Assembly (NCBI GenBank): GCA_050746125.1
Contig: JBOGKX010000002.1
Coordinates: 1-64,000 of the forward strand
From: JAJPKR01 sp050746125
Lineage (GTDB): Bacteria > Acidobacteriota > Terriglobia > Terriglobales > SCQP01
Direction: 5' to 3'
DNA: 64,000 nt
Of the stretch, positions 51,587-59,380 are shown piece by piece (the first letter of the stretch is position 1; each line of letters begins with the position of its first letter). A program made the position numbers and the translations under genes. Under the pieces are notes generated by a model, which did no database searches, was not told the origin of the DNA, and saw only the letters and a list, made by a program, of their open reading frames with translations.

Positions 51587-51664
51587 GCCGAAAGGCATCG
51601 CGAGGCGCAGCGGTAGGCGCGAATTCCGGCGATGGGCCGCGCGACCGAGTGGCGGGCGCCTGGG

Positions 51665-52192
51665 CTAGGCGGCGCGGCGGGGGCGGGCGGCCGGGGCGGA
51701 CGCCTCCATCCCGGCGGTCCAATCGAGTTTGCTGGCCTTGAGCAGCTCGAACAGAAGCTGGGCGGTTTCCTTCTCTTCGGTCAGGGTTTCGCGCATGAGG
51801 CGCACCGCATCGCGATGCGACATTTTTTGCGCCAAAAAGATCAGGCTATCGTAGGCCGAACTTTCGTAATGCTCGATTTTGAGGCCGGAGATCGCGAGGT
51901 TGAGATCGGCCAGCTCGGGCGCCAAATCCTGGCGGGCGGTGGATTGCTGCTCGCGCACGAGTCCATCCAGGCCCGCGCAGGTTTCTTCGCGCGGCTGCTC
52001 GCCGAGGGACTGGAAGACGCGATCGAGCCGCTGGACGTGTGAGTTGGTCTGCTTGCGATGGCGCGCGAAGGCACGCTTCAGGTCGCCGCGATGGCTACTC
52101 TCTTCGGCAGCGGCGAGAATATCGAGCAGCCGGCGCTCGGCATTGTAGATGTCATGCAGTTGGTGAACGAAGAATTCGTGGACCGTCGTCAT
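51665..52192 (-). CDS. YciF-type ferritin-like protein (DUF892)
   Basis: 175 residues. A four-helix bundle of the YciF family: FFVHQLHDIYNAERRLLD, LKRAFARHRKQTNSHVQRL, VFQSLGEQP, GLKIEHYESSAYDSLI and TEEKETAQLLFELLK, with the Glu/His residues of a di-iron site (E18, H44, E107, H108 and E-x2-A positions). Stress-inducible in other bacteria. GGGAG seven bases upstream supports the start. Short Ala/Arg/Pro tail. Confidence 0.88.
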   Translation of the reverse strand: MTTVHEFFVHQLHDIYNAERRLLDILAAAEESSHRGDLKRAFARHRKQTNSHVQRLDRVFQSLGEQPREETCAGLDGLVREQQSTARQDLAPELADLNLAISGLKIEHYESSAYDSLIFLAQKMSHRDAVRLMRETLTEEKETAQLLFELLKASKLDWTAGMEASAPAARPRRAA

Positions 52193-52243
52193 GGCTAGGC
52201 TCCCGATGCGATTGGATGCACGGGAGGACGAGGGGGCCCGCGC

Positions 52244-53668
52244 TCAGCGGCCAGTGGCAGACTTGACAGCGGGAGGCGCCGCGTTCTGGGCCATCACGAC
52301 GTGGGTGCCCGGCGCGAGGGCCTCGAGGACGCCGAGCCAGTGTTGGCGCAGGGAGGCAAAGGCGGCGCGAGCGGACGCGGCGACGGGGGCGGCGGGTGGC
52401 AACTTACGGCGCAGGACTTGAAAGTTCTCGAAACGGCCGTTGTGCTCGATGCGAAAGTCCAGATGCGGCCCGGTGGCCAAGCCGCTCATCCCGACCAGGC
52501 CAATGCGCTGACCCTGCACTACACGTTCTCCCCGGTGCACCAAGATGCGGGAGAGATGCAGGTAAAGGGTGTCATAGCCGTTGGCGTGGCGGATTTTCAC
52601 TTCGCGGCCGCCGCCACCGTGCCAGCCGGCCGAGATGACGGTGCCGCTGCCGATGGTTTGCACCGGGGCGCCCATGGGAGCGGCGTAATCGACGCCGAGG
52701 TGGGGGCGATAGATCTTCAAAATGGGATGGAAGCGGTGAAAGCTAAAGCCGGAGGTGACCCGGGCGGCGAATTTCAGCGGGGAGCGCAGGAATTCGCGCT
52801 TCAAGGGCTGGCCGTTGGGCTTGTAATAGGCGGGCAGGCCGGCGGCGTCGTGAAAGCGCACGGCTTCGTAGGGAGTGCCGTTGTTGATGTATTCGGCCGC
52901 GAGCACGTTGCCGTAGCCGGCGAAGCGGCCAGCCAAATAGCGCTTCTCGACCACCGCGCGAACGAGATCGCCGGACTGGGTATCGGTATAGAAATCCAGG
53001 TCCCAGCCGAAAATTTGGGCCAGTTGAAAGGCCAGACCGTCTTGCTCGCCGACGGACTCGATGGCCGTGAACAGCGAGTCTTGCACGGTAGCGCTGACGG
53101 CCTCGATGCGGATCTGATAGGCGATGGGCTCAATGGCCGCGACCCAAATTCCGTCCGAGGCGGCGGGGCCGCCCGTTGTCTGGCCGCCGCCGGCATGGCT
53201 TTCGCTTGGGGTCACGGCCGCGGCCGGGCTTCTTTGACCTTGGCCGGCAACAGGGGCCTGCTCCGCTCGGGGCTTCTCCAAGTTGGCGTGCAAGGTCAGC
53301 ACGAGACGGCGGCCGGAGTCAATGCGATAGCGGACGGCGCTGAGCGCGCCGGAGGGATCGCGGACGACGGTGACGGGATTGCCGGCGCGAATATGGGCCA
53401 GGTTATAGACGGGCTTGGCGGCGGCCACGATGGCGGCGGCTTGCGCCGGGGCGACCTGAAAAGCCTGGGTCAAAAAAACCGCGAAAGTGGCGCCAGCGGG
53501 GAGATTGCTTTGGGCCTCAGTGGGGCGCGGCGCGGGCCGGGCGACGGGCGGGGGAGGGGGCGGCGGCGCCGGGCGGCGCAAGCGATAGACGGCGAAGGCG
53601 GCGCCAGCGGCGGCAAGCAGGACGACGGCGGCGGTCAACGCGACAAGGCTGAGGCGCGCTCCACTCAT
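52244..53668 (-). CDS. Membrane-anchored M23 metallopeptidase (murein hydrolase type)
   Basis: 474 residues: N-terminal TM about 6-26 (LVALTAAVVLLAAAGAAFAV), Pro-rich stretch, an OapA/MepM-like region with a variable Gln/Ala/Gly-rich linker (about 130-170), then a peptidase M23 domain: HLGVDYAAPMGAPVQTIGSG, YDTLYLHLSR and GPHLDFRIEHNGR supply the His/Asp/His zinc ligands. Cleaves peptidoglycan cross-links, or activates amidases if degenerate. The linker segment encoded by 53238-53290 coincides with a copy of an intergenic repeat. Confidence 0.9.
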   Translation of the reverse strand: MSGARLSLVALTAAVVLLAAAGAAFAVYRLRRPAPPPPPPPVARPAPRPTEAQSNLPAGATFAVFLTQAFQVAPAQAAAIVAAAKPVYNLAHIRAGNPVTVVRDPSGALSAVRYRIDSGRRLVLTLHANLEKPRAEQAPVAGQGQRSPAAAVTPSESHAGGGQTTGGPAASDGIWVAAIEPIAYQIRIEAVSATVQDSLFTAIESVGEQDGLAFQLAQIFGWDLDFYTDTQSGDLVRAVVEKRYLAGRFAGYGNVLAAEYINNGTPYEAVRFHDAAGLPAYYKPNGQPLKREFLRSPLKFAARVTSGFSFHRFHPILKIYRPHLGVDYAAPMGAPVQTIGSGTVISAGWHGGGGREVKIRHANGYDTLYLHLSRILVHRGERVVQGQRIGLVGMSGLATGPHLDFRIEHNGRFENFQVLRRKLPPAAPVAASARAAFASLRQHWLGVLEALAPGTHVVMAQNAAPPAVKSATGR

Positions 53669-53825
53669 CTGCCGCAGACCCTCTGTCGCGGAAACATCAA
53701 GAAGCTCCGAGCGGCATTGTAACGCTCCACGATGATGGCAGCAGCAGCAATACGCGTTGCATGGGCGGCACCGGCATTACGGGCAGCTGCAGGGGGGCGA
53801 TTCGGCTGCGGTCGAAATTAAAGGC

Positions 53826-53876
53826 GGAATTTCCTGCGGAAATTCCTTGCTCGGCGGAATTTCCTGCGGAAATTCC
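53826..53876. repeat. Two tandem copies of palindrome GGAATTTCC-TGC-GGAAATTCC
   Basis: Exact copies at 53826-53846 and 53856-53876 with a 30-bp period, followed by a decayed third (CAGAAATTCC near 53897). A variant with a 4-base centre is at 59305-59326. The 320-bp gap 53669-53988 around it holds no convincing gene; frames through the repeats give GISAGNSAEQ-type peptide repeats. AT-rich against a GC-rich background. Confidence 0.85.
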
Positions 53877-53988
53877 TGGTCGGCGCAATAAACTTGCAGA
53901 AATTCCTTCTTGAAGGAAAGTATCTGGCGGCAATTCTTGGGGCGGCCACGGAATCCTGCTCCGCTCCGGCGCTCGCCAAACTGCCGCT

Positions 53989-54126
53989 TTAGGCGCGAGG
54001 AGCGGATCCGGAGCGCAGCTTGCGCGCCATGCCTTGAATGATCAGCTTGGTAGCGAAAAAGCCCAAGGTCGTGGTCACGCCCGCCGCCGCCATTACGCCC
54101 GCCGTTATCTCGATAACCCCTGCCAT
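53989..54126 (-). CDS. Very small single-pass membrane protein (45 aa)
   Basis: ATG at 54126 to TAA at 53989. The peptide starts MAGVIEITAGVMAAAGVTTT, continues LGFFATKLIIQG and ends with a basic tail (MARKLRSGSAPRA), giving one membrane helix with a positive C-terminus. AGG lies about nine bases upstream. Codon use fits the genome and the composition is not that of the spurious frames here. Function unknown; it may be missed by automatic gene finders. Confidence 0.4.
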   Translation of the reverse strand: MAGVIEITAGVMAAAGVTTTLGFFATKLIIQGMARKLRSGSAPRA

Positions 54127-54677
54127 GCCGGGAAGCCTAGTTCCTCATTTCAGCCGCTTGCGACAATCTAGGTAGCACGACTGCTGCCAAATCCGGCGAA
54201 CGCGAAAAACGGGTACTGGTGCACTTTCGTGCAGGGCGAGGCGTGGCCGGGGTTGGCACGAAACGACGCGTTTTTTCCCGATGACAAGAAGAAATTTCCG
54301 GCGCGCGCAGCGGCGGGGCCGCCCATTTTCTGGACGCCGCTCCCGTTGGTCGCGGCTGCGTCCCGGCTTCGACGGCCGGCAACGGAGGCCCGCTCCGCTC
54401 AGGGCCTCTCCAAGTTGCCGCGTAGGGGCGAGGCCGTGGCGGGAGCGGCGGACAGGAGGGCGGGGCGATAAGCGTCGCAGGGCTTCGTTTTGCGCCTCGG
54501 GGACGCCGGGCTCGCCCCGCTGCGGCGTGGTTAACCGGCAGGGACCCGCCCTGCGGGATTTCGCGGGACCTCTCTCGGTGCTTCGCTGCGCCGCGCATTC
54601 CCCGTCGATCTCGGCTGGCTGGAGTTTCGGCGGACTCGGGGGCTGCCGCCAATCTGAAGTTCTTTTAGAATCAGGGT
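54127..54677 (+). repeat. Intergenic block with copies of two dispersed repeats
   Basis: No gene recognised. 54352-54424 carries GCTTCGACGGCCGGCAACG followed by GGAGGCCCGCTCCGCT and CCTCTCCAAGTTGCCGCG, matching 59278-59380. 54459-54490 carries GGCGGGGCGATAAGCGTCGC plus AGGGCTTCGTT, matching 47846 and 49437. The GCTTCGCTGCGCC stretch near 54582 is of the same type as in the larger elements. Confidence 0.7.
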
Positions 54678-55319
54678 GTGGGCGGTCAGGCGACATTCGG
54701 GGGCGCGCCGGCGGCGACATGGCCATGGCTCAGGCCGGCGAACGTGGTGACCGAGCTGCGGCTACTGGCGGTTCCGGCAATCATTGTCGCCGTGGCGTAT
54801 CGCGCCTTCGGGACGGCTTTGCTGCTATTCATCGCCGCCGGCTTCAGCGACGGGGTGGACGGGTGGCTGGCGCGACGGACGGCAAGGCTGGCGCCGGCGG
54901 ACCGGCCGCCGGTCCAATCCCGGCTGGGCGAATATCTCGATCCGATTGCGGACAAGGCGCTCGTCAGCTCGCTTTTTATAGTTCTGGCGGTAGTGGGCGT
55001 CTTTCCGTGGCTGCTGACTATCGTCGTCATCACCCGCGACCTCAGCATATTGATAGCGGCACTGTGGATCTATTGGACGACCGGGTTTCGCGATTTTCGC
55101 CCCACGATGGTGGGTAAAGTGAACACGGTCATCGAGATCGCCACGATCGGCCTGGCGCTCTTCAATCGCGGATACGGCTGGGCGGCAAGCGTGTGGCTGG
55201 AACATTTAGGCTGGGTGCTGGTCTTTGGCTTCGCGTATGGGTCGGGCATCCATTACGCGTTTACTTGCGCGCATCGATACCATGAAGCGCGGGCCGCCCA
55301 GCGCCCGCGCGCAGCTTAG
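54678..55319 (+). CDS. CDP-alcohol phosphatidyltransferase
   Basis: 213 residues from a GTG start. The family signature D-G-x2-A-R-x(n)-G-x3-D-x3-D is present as SDGVDGWLARR and GEYLDPIADK. Four to five membrane helices (VVTELRLLAVPAIIVAVAY, ALLLFIAAGF, ALVSSLFIVLAVVGVF, LTIVVITRDLSILIAALWI, WVLVFGFAYGSG). Condenses CDP-diacylglycerol with an alcohol, probably glycerol-3-phosphate or phosphatidylglycerol (PgsA/Cls-like). The ribosome binding site is weak. Confidence 0.87.
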   Translation: MGGQATFGGAPAATWPWLRPANVVTELRLLAVPAIIVAVAYRAFGTALLLFIAAGFSDGVDGWLARRTARLAPADRPPVQSRLGEYLDPIADKALVSSLFIVLAVVGVFPWLLTIVVITRDLSILIAALWIYWTTGFRDFRPTMVGKVNTVIEIATIGLALFNRGYGWAASVWLEHLGWVLVFGFAYGSGIHYAFTCAHRYHEARAAQRPRAA

Positions 55320-55373
55320 CCGGGCAGAGGGCGGCGGACGGACTTACGAGGGCGATGGCGCATCCTACCCGCC

Positions 55374-55619
55374 ATGGGAGCGCGGGGACCGATTCCGCTG
55401 CGAGAGAAGGCGCAGGACTACGGACACAAAGCCGGGGAATGGGCGCGGCGAGCCCGCGAGCAGATGGAACGCGGGCAAGAGCTGGCGGCGGCGGCGCGGC
55501 AATTTTGGCGTGAGATCCAGGAGCCGGAGGGGCGGCAGCGGCACTTGCCGGCGCTGCTGGCCCTAGCGGCGGGCGCCGGATTGCTGGTGGGCTTTCTGAC
55601 CGGCCGGAGGAGGAGTTAG
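55374..55619 (+). CDS. Small protein with C-terminal membrane helix (81 aa)
   Basis: A basic, helical N-terminal part (LREKAQDYGHKAGEWARRAREQ) and a C-terminal hydrophobic helix (LPALLALAAGAGLLVGFLTG) followed by RRRS. The shape resembles DUF883/YtxH-like envelope-stress proteins. It starts 54 bases after the phosphatidyltransferase and precedes a similar small gene, so the pair is probably co-transcribed. Function unknown. Confidence 0.55.
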   Translation: MGARGPIPLREKAQDYGHKAGEWARRAREQMERGQELAAAARQFWREIQEPEGRQRHLPALLALAAGAGLLVGFLTGRRRS

Positions 55620-55626
55620 GCGAGCC

Positions 55627-55833
55627 ATGGCCACGGTTCCGGCATCCTCGCAAGAAGTCGCTGCCCGCCTGGACGAACAGCGGCGGGCGGTAGGCGAAAC
55701 CATCGACAAGCTGCGGGCGCGCCTGAAGCGCGAGATGGATTGGCGTCGCCAACTGGAAGAACATACCGGCGTGGCGCTCACGGTGGCGGCGGCAACGGGA
55801 TTGCTCGTGGGGCGGGCGCTGCGCCGGCTTTAG
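55627..55833 (+). CDS. Small DUF3618-like protein (68 aa)
   Basis: Charged helix with the DUF3618-type pattern (LDEQRRAVGETIDKLRARLK) followed by a membrane helix (TGVALTVAAATGLLVGRAL). It starts 7 bases after the previous small membrane protein. In other bacteria DUF3618 and YtxH/phage-holin-3-like small proteins are found together. Function unknown. Confidence 0.6.
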   Translation: MATVPASSQEVAARLDEQRRAVGETIDKLRARLKREMDWRRQLEEHTGVALTVAAATGLLVGRALRRL

Positions 55834-55884
55834 GCGGGACGGGGCGATTGGGCTGAGTTTGGCTGCTAAAGTCGTTGCAGATCC

Positions 55885-56364
55885 ATGTTCACGCTTCGTG
55901 CGGCCGAGGACCGCGACTTCCCCGCCCTGCTGGCCATCGACGCCGCCTGCTTCAATCCGGCGATTCGCTATGCGCAGCGCGAACTGCGGCAGTTCATGGC
56001 GGTACGCGGCGCCTTCACGCTGGTAGCCGAGACGGCAGCGACGCCGGCGACGGCGGCGGGTTTCATCTTGGCGGTGGGGGATGCGCGCGGCGGACACATC
56101 ATCACGATCGACGTGCTGCCGGCCTTCCGGCGCTCGGGACTGGGGCGGCAACTGCTCGAGGCGGCGGAGGCGCGCTTAGCGAAGCAAGGCGCCAAGCACG
56201 TACAACTGGAGGCGGCGGTGGACAACAGCGCGGCCCTGGCGTTCTATCGGCGGCAAGGGTATCGCGCCGTGGCCACGCTGCCGGGCTATTACCCGGGCGG
56301 ACTGGACGGCTGGCGGCTGGTCAAGGGATTGGCGGCGGCGCCGGCGGCCGCAGAGCGGGGGTGA
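55885..56364 (+). CDS. GNAT-family N-acetyltransferase (RimI-like)
   Basis: 159 residues. GNAT fold with acetyl-CoA-binding motif A as IDVLPAFRRSGLGRQLLEAA (RxxGxG) and motif B as LEAAVDNSAALAFYRRQGYRA. N-terminal LRAAEDRDFPALLAIDAACF is typical of RimI/ArsN-like enzymes. The substrate is not predictable. Followed 4 bases later by the thioredoxin-like gene. Confidence 0.88.
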   Translation: MFTLRAAEDRDFPALLAIDAACFNPAIRYAQRELRQFMAVRGAFTLVAETAATPATAAGFILAVGDARGGHIITIDVLPAFRRSGLGRQLLEAAEARLAKQGAKHVQLEAAVDNSAALAFYRRQGYRAVATLPGYYPGGLDGWRLVKGLAAAPAAAERG

Positions 56365-56368
56365 AGCG

Positions 56369-56797
56369 ATGTTGCGCATCGGCCAAGCGCTGCCGCCGCT
56401 GGCGATGGTTTGGCGCGGTAAAACCACGACCACGGCGCAACTGCGGGCGCGGCAGAATTTGTTCTTCGCGCCCTGCCAGCCCGACTGCCCGCGCTGCGCC
56501 CGCTACTTCGCCGAACTGGCGGCGGCAAGCGAACTCGACTATTGGGAACTCGATCGCTGGTGGGTGACGGAAGCGGGAGCGGCGGCGCCACGCTACGTGC
56601 CCGCGGCGCAGGTCATCGAGGACATCGCGGGACGCTGCCGCGCATGGCTGGGAGCGGCGCTGGGCACACCGGTGATCGCGGTGCTGGCGGCGGGGATGGA
56701 GCTCAAGGCGCGATGGCACGTTGCGGAGCACAAGTTTTTAGCGACGGAGTCGCTGGCTGGGGTGGCGGCGGAAGAGGCTCTGCGGTGTCCGGAATGA
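56369..56797 (+). CDS. Hypothetical protein with CxxC motif, possibly thioredoxin-like
   Basis: 142 residues. Cysteines cluster as PCQPDCPRCARYFAEL after a short first strand (NLFFA), as at the active site of thioredoxin/redoxin folds, with the second strand (DYWELDRWWV) spaced appropriately. The C-terminal half reads PVIAVLAAGMELKARWHVAE. No family was recognised with certainty; peroxiredoxin-like is an alternative. It overlaps closely with the acetyltransferase gene, suggesting one transcript. Confidence 0.5.
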   Translation: MLRIGQALPPLAMVWRGKTTTTAQLRARQNLFFAPCQPDCPRCARYFAELAAASELDYWELDRWWVTEAGAAAPRYVPAAQVIEDIAGRCRAWLGAALGTPVIAVLAAGMELKARWHVAEHKFLATESLAGVAAEEALRCPE

Positions 56798-56807
56798 GGA
56801 GTCTCCG

Positions 56808-56825
56808 ATTGGCCGGGCGGCCAAT
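56808..56825. promoter_or_regulatory. Inverted repeat ATTGGCC-GGGC-GGCCAAT
   Basis: Perfect 7-bp arms, 10 bases after the stop of the thioredoxin-like gene and 38 bases before the efp -10 box. It could form a terminator-like stem for the upstream transcript (no U run) or be an operator for efp. Confidence 0.4.
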
Positions 56826-56863
56826 GAAGCGGAGCACAGGCAGCGGCCAGGCGGCGCGGCTCT

Positions 56864-56869
56864 TATAAT
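56864..56869 (+). promoter_or_regulatory. TATAAT -10 element of efp
   Basis: Perfect TATAAT 23 bases before the efp ATG, giving a predicted leader of about 17 bases with AAGGAG at 56882-56887. The -35 region is GC-rich and a poor match. Confidence 0.55.
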
Positions 56870-56892
56870 TAAGGTTTTCCCAAGGAGCAGAA

Positions 56893-57456
56893 ATGGCGAT
56901 GTCGGCGACGCAGTTGCGGCCGGGCATGATCATCATCCACGAGAAGGAGCTGTATTCGGTTTTCAGCATTACCCACCGCACGCCGGGCAATTTGCGCGCC
57001 TTCGTGCAAGCCAAGCTGCGCAACTTGCGAGGCGGCTCGCTGATCGAGCACCGGTTCCGCTCGGAAGACCGCATCGAGCGCGCCGTGCTGGACGAGACGG
57101 AGATGGAGTACCTCTATCACGACGGCACGGATTTCTACTTCATGAACACGGAAACCTACGATCAGATCCACCTCTCGCGGGAAGTGCTGGGCGACGCGGT
57201 CGAGTACCTGATTGCGAATCTTCGCATCCAAGTGGAGTTTTACGAGGGAAAGCCGGTCTCGATCGAGCTGCCGGCGACGGTGGACCTGGAAGTAGCGAGC
57301 ACCGAGCCGGCGCTGAAGGGCGCGACGGTTTCGAACGTGACCAAGCCGGCGACGATGGAAACCGGGCTGGTGGTACAGGTGCCGCCTTTCATCAGCCAAG
57401 GCGAAAAAATCCGCGTGGATACGGCCGAGGGAAAATACCTGGAACGAGTGAAATAG
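56893..57456 (+). CDS. efp: Translation elongation factor P
   Basis: 187 residues, full length, three beta-barrel domains (KOW-like, OB, OB). EF-P relieves ribosome stalling at polyproline. The loop that enters the peptidyl-transferase centre reads HRTPGNLRAF: where most EF-Ps have a modifiable Lys (PGKG) or Arg, the aligned tip residue here is Asn. No lysyl- or rhamnosyl-modifying enzyme gene is in the window. AAGGAG five bases before the ATG fixes the start. Confidence 0.95.
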   Translation: MAMSATQLRPGMIIIHEKELYSVFSITHRTPGNLRAFVQAKLRNLRGGSLIEHRFRSEDRIERAVLDETEMEYLYHDGTDFYFMNTETYDQIHLSREVLGDAVEYLIANLRIQVEFYEGKPVSIELPATVDLEVASTEPALKGATVSNVTKPATMETGLVVQVPPFISQGEKIRVDTAEGKYLERVK

Positions 57457-57645
57457 ACGTTGCGATAAGCGGCGGAGAAGAGGGGCCCCAGGAATCAGCA
57501 GATTGGCGGCTGCGCGCGGGCCGCGGGGGGACGAAATTTTCCCGGGAGACGGCGCCCAATTGCGCAACGCGCCGACCGGTCGGTCACTTGCGCGCCTCGC
57601 TTGCTGCCTTGAAAATATAGCCAGCGCAGGGGGTGTTTTGTTTTT

Positions 57646-59244
57646 ATGCTTAGCCTCGAAGTTGCAAGCGGCCAAGATCTTTTAGCGGAATTGAACGTCG
57701 CGCCGCAGCGGCTACACGTAAACCTGGCGCCATCGGCATTAGTGGAGGAGGCGATTCGGCGCGGCGAGGCGAAACTCGCCGCCAACGGCGCGCTGACGGC
57801 GGCCACGGGCCGCTTCACGGGCCGGACTCCCAAGGACCGCTTCCTGGTGCGCGACCGGGTGACGCAGGCGCGGGTGGCCTGGGGAGCGGTGAACCAGCCG
57901 ATCGCGCCGGAAAGCTTCGACCGGCTGCTGGAGCGCGCCAAGGAGCACGTGCGCGGCCGCGATCTATTCGTGCAAGAGTGTTTCGCGGGAGCGGACAGCG
58001 AGTTTCGGCTAAGCGTGCGCGTGATCACGGAGATGGCGTGGCATTCGCTTTTCGCGCGCAATTTGCTACGGCAACGGCAAGCGGACGATCCGGCGCGCTT
58101 CGAGCCGGAGCTGACGGTGCTCGATCTGCCCGGCTGCCTGGCCGACCCGCGGCGCGACGGCACGCGCTCGGGAACGTTCATCGTGCTGAACCTGGACCGC
58201 CGCATCGTGCTCATCGGCGGCACGGCCTACGCGGGGGAGATCAAGAAGTCGGTATTTACGGCGCTGAATTTCTTTTTGCCGTCGTGGGACGTGTTTCCGA
58301 TGCATTGCTCGGCGAACGTCGGCCAACGCGGGGACACGGCGCTGTTTTTCGGGTTGTCGGGCACGGGCAAGACGACGCTGTCGGCGGATCCGGAGCGGAA
58401 GCTGATCGGCGACGACGAGCACGGCTGGGGGCCGAACGGAGTGTTCAACTTCGAGGGCGGCTGCTACGCCAAGTGCATTCGCTTGTCGCGGGCCAACGAG
58501 CCGCAGATTTGGCATGCGATCCGCTACGGCACGGTGCTGGAAAACGTGGTGCTGGACGAAGCGACACGGGCGCCGCGCTACGACGACGCGAGCCTGACGG
58601 AGAATACGCGGGCGGCGTACCCGATGGAATTCATCGCCGAGGCGGTGGCGGGCGGACGGGGACCGCGGCCGGCCCACGTGGTGTTCCTGACGGCCGACGC
58701 CTTCGGCGTGCTGCCGCCGATCGCGCGGCTGACGCCGGAGCAGGCGATGTACCACTTCCTGTCCGGCTACACCGCGAAGGTGGCGGGGACGGAGGCGGGG
58801 GTCAAGGAGCCGCAAGCGACCTTCAGCACTTGCTTCGGGGCGCCGTTCTTGCCGCTGGCGCCGCGCGAGTACGCGCAGATGCTGGGCGAGCGGCTGCGCG
58901 CCCACCGCGTGCCGTGCTGGTGGATCAACACCGGCTGGACGGGGGGCGGCTACGGCAAGGGCCGGCGCATCAGCCTGGAACACACGCGGACGCTGGTAGG
59001 GGCGGCGCTAGCCGGCGAGTTGGCGAACGCGGAGTTCGCGAACGATCCGATCTTCGGCGTGGCCGTGCCGCTGGCGGTGCCGGGCGTGCCGGCGCAACTG
59101 CTGCGTCCGCGGGAGACCTGGCGCGACGGGGCGGCGTACGAGCGGGTGGCGCGGGAGTTGGCGGGGCGCTTCCGGGAGAACTTCAAACAGTTCGGCGACG
59201 TGCCGGCGGAAATACGCGAAGCCGGGCCTCGGGCGGGCGCGTAA
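57646..59244 (+). CDS. pckA: ATP-dependent phosphoenolpyruvate carboxykinase
   Basis: 532 residues, usual length. GRTPKDRF near 59, Walker-type kinase-1a loop GLSGTGKTTLSADP near 232-245, metal site LIGDDEHGW, and the PEPCK-ATP signature (GGCYAKCIRLS). Converts oxaloacetate and ATP to PEP, CO2 and ADP, the first committed step of gluconeogenesis. The leader contains a GACCGGTCGGTC palindrome at about 57572. The start lacks a strong ribosome binding site (AGGGGG about 10 bases upstream). Confidence 0.96.
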   Translation: MLSLEVASGQDLLAELNVAPQRLHVNLAPSALVEEAIRRGEAKLAANGALTAATGRFTGRTPKDRFLVRDRVTQARVAWGAVNQPIAPESFDRLLERAKEHVRGRDLFVQECFAGADSEFRLSVRVITEMAWHSLFARNLLRQRQADDPARFEPELTVLDLPGCLADPRRDGTRSGTFIVLNLDRRIVLIGGTAYAGEIKKSVFTALNFFLPSWDVFPMHCSANVGQRGDTALFFGLSGTGKTTLSADPERKLIGDDEHGWGPNGVFNFEGGCYAKCIRLSRANEPQIWHAIRYGTVLENVVLDEATRAPRYDDASLTENTRAAYPMEFIAEAVAGGRGPRPAHVVFLTADAFGVLPPIARLTPEQAMYHFLSGYTAKVAGTEAGVKEPQATFSTCFGAPFLPLAPREYAQMLGERLRAHRVPCWWINTGWTGGGYGKGRRISLEHTRTLVGAALAGELANAEFANDPIFGVAVPLAVPGVPAQLLRPRETWRDGAAYERVARELAGRFRENFKQFGDVPAEIREAGPRAGA

Positions 59245-59277
59245 AGGCGACGCCCGCGGGCTACTTGGGATTGGTCG

Positions 59278-59380
59278 CGGCTGCGGCCCGGCTTCGTTCT
59301 TTGCGGAATTTCCTGTGGGAAATTCCTTGGCCGGCAACGGAGGCCCGCTCCGCGCGGGACCTCTCCAAGTTGCCGCGACT
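59278..59380 (+). repeat. GCTTCG...GCCGGCAACGG repeat interrupted by the GGAATTTCC palindrome
   Basis: The left (GGTCGCGGCTGCG.CCCGGCTTCG) and right (GCCGGCAACGGAGGCCCG to CAAGTTGCCGCG) parts match 54340-54424 closely. Between them about 33 bases containing GGAATTTCC-TGTG-GGAAATTCC (59305-59326) replace two bases, so the palindromic repeat appears inserted into the other repeat. Confidence 0.8.

Noticed and set aside
53820..53935. Possible CRISPR-like array (tandem GGAATTTCC repeats)
   Set aside because: Only two full units with 9-bp spacers of near-identical sequence and no cas genes; better seen as a palindromic intergenic repeat.
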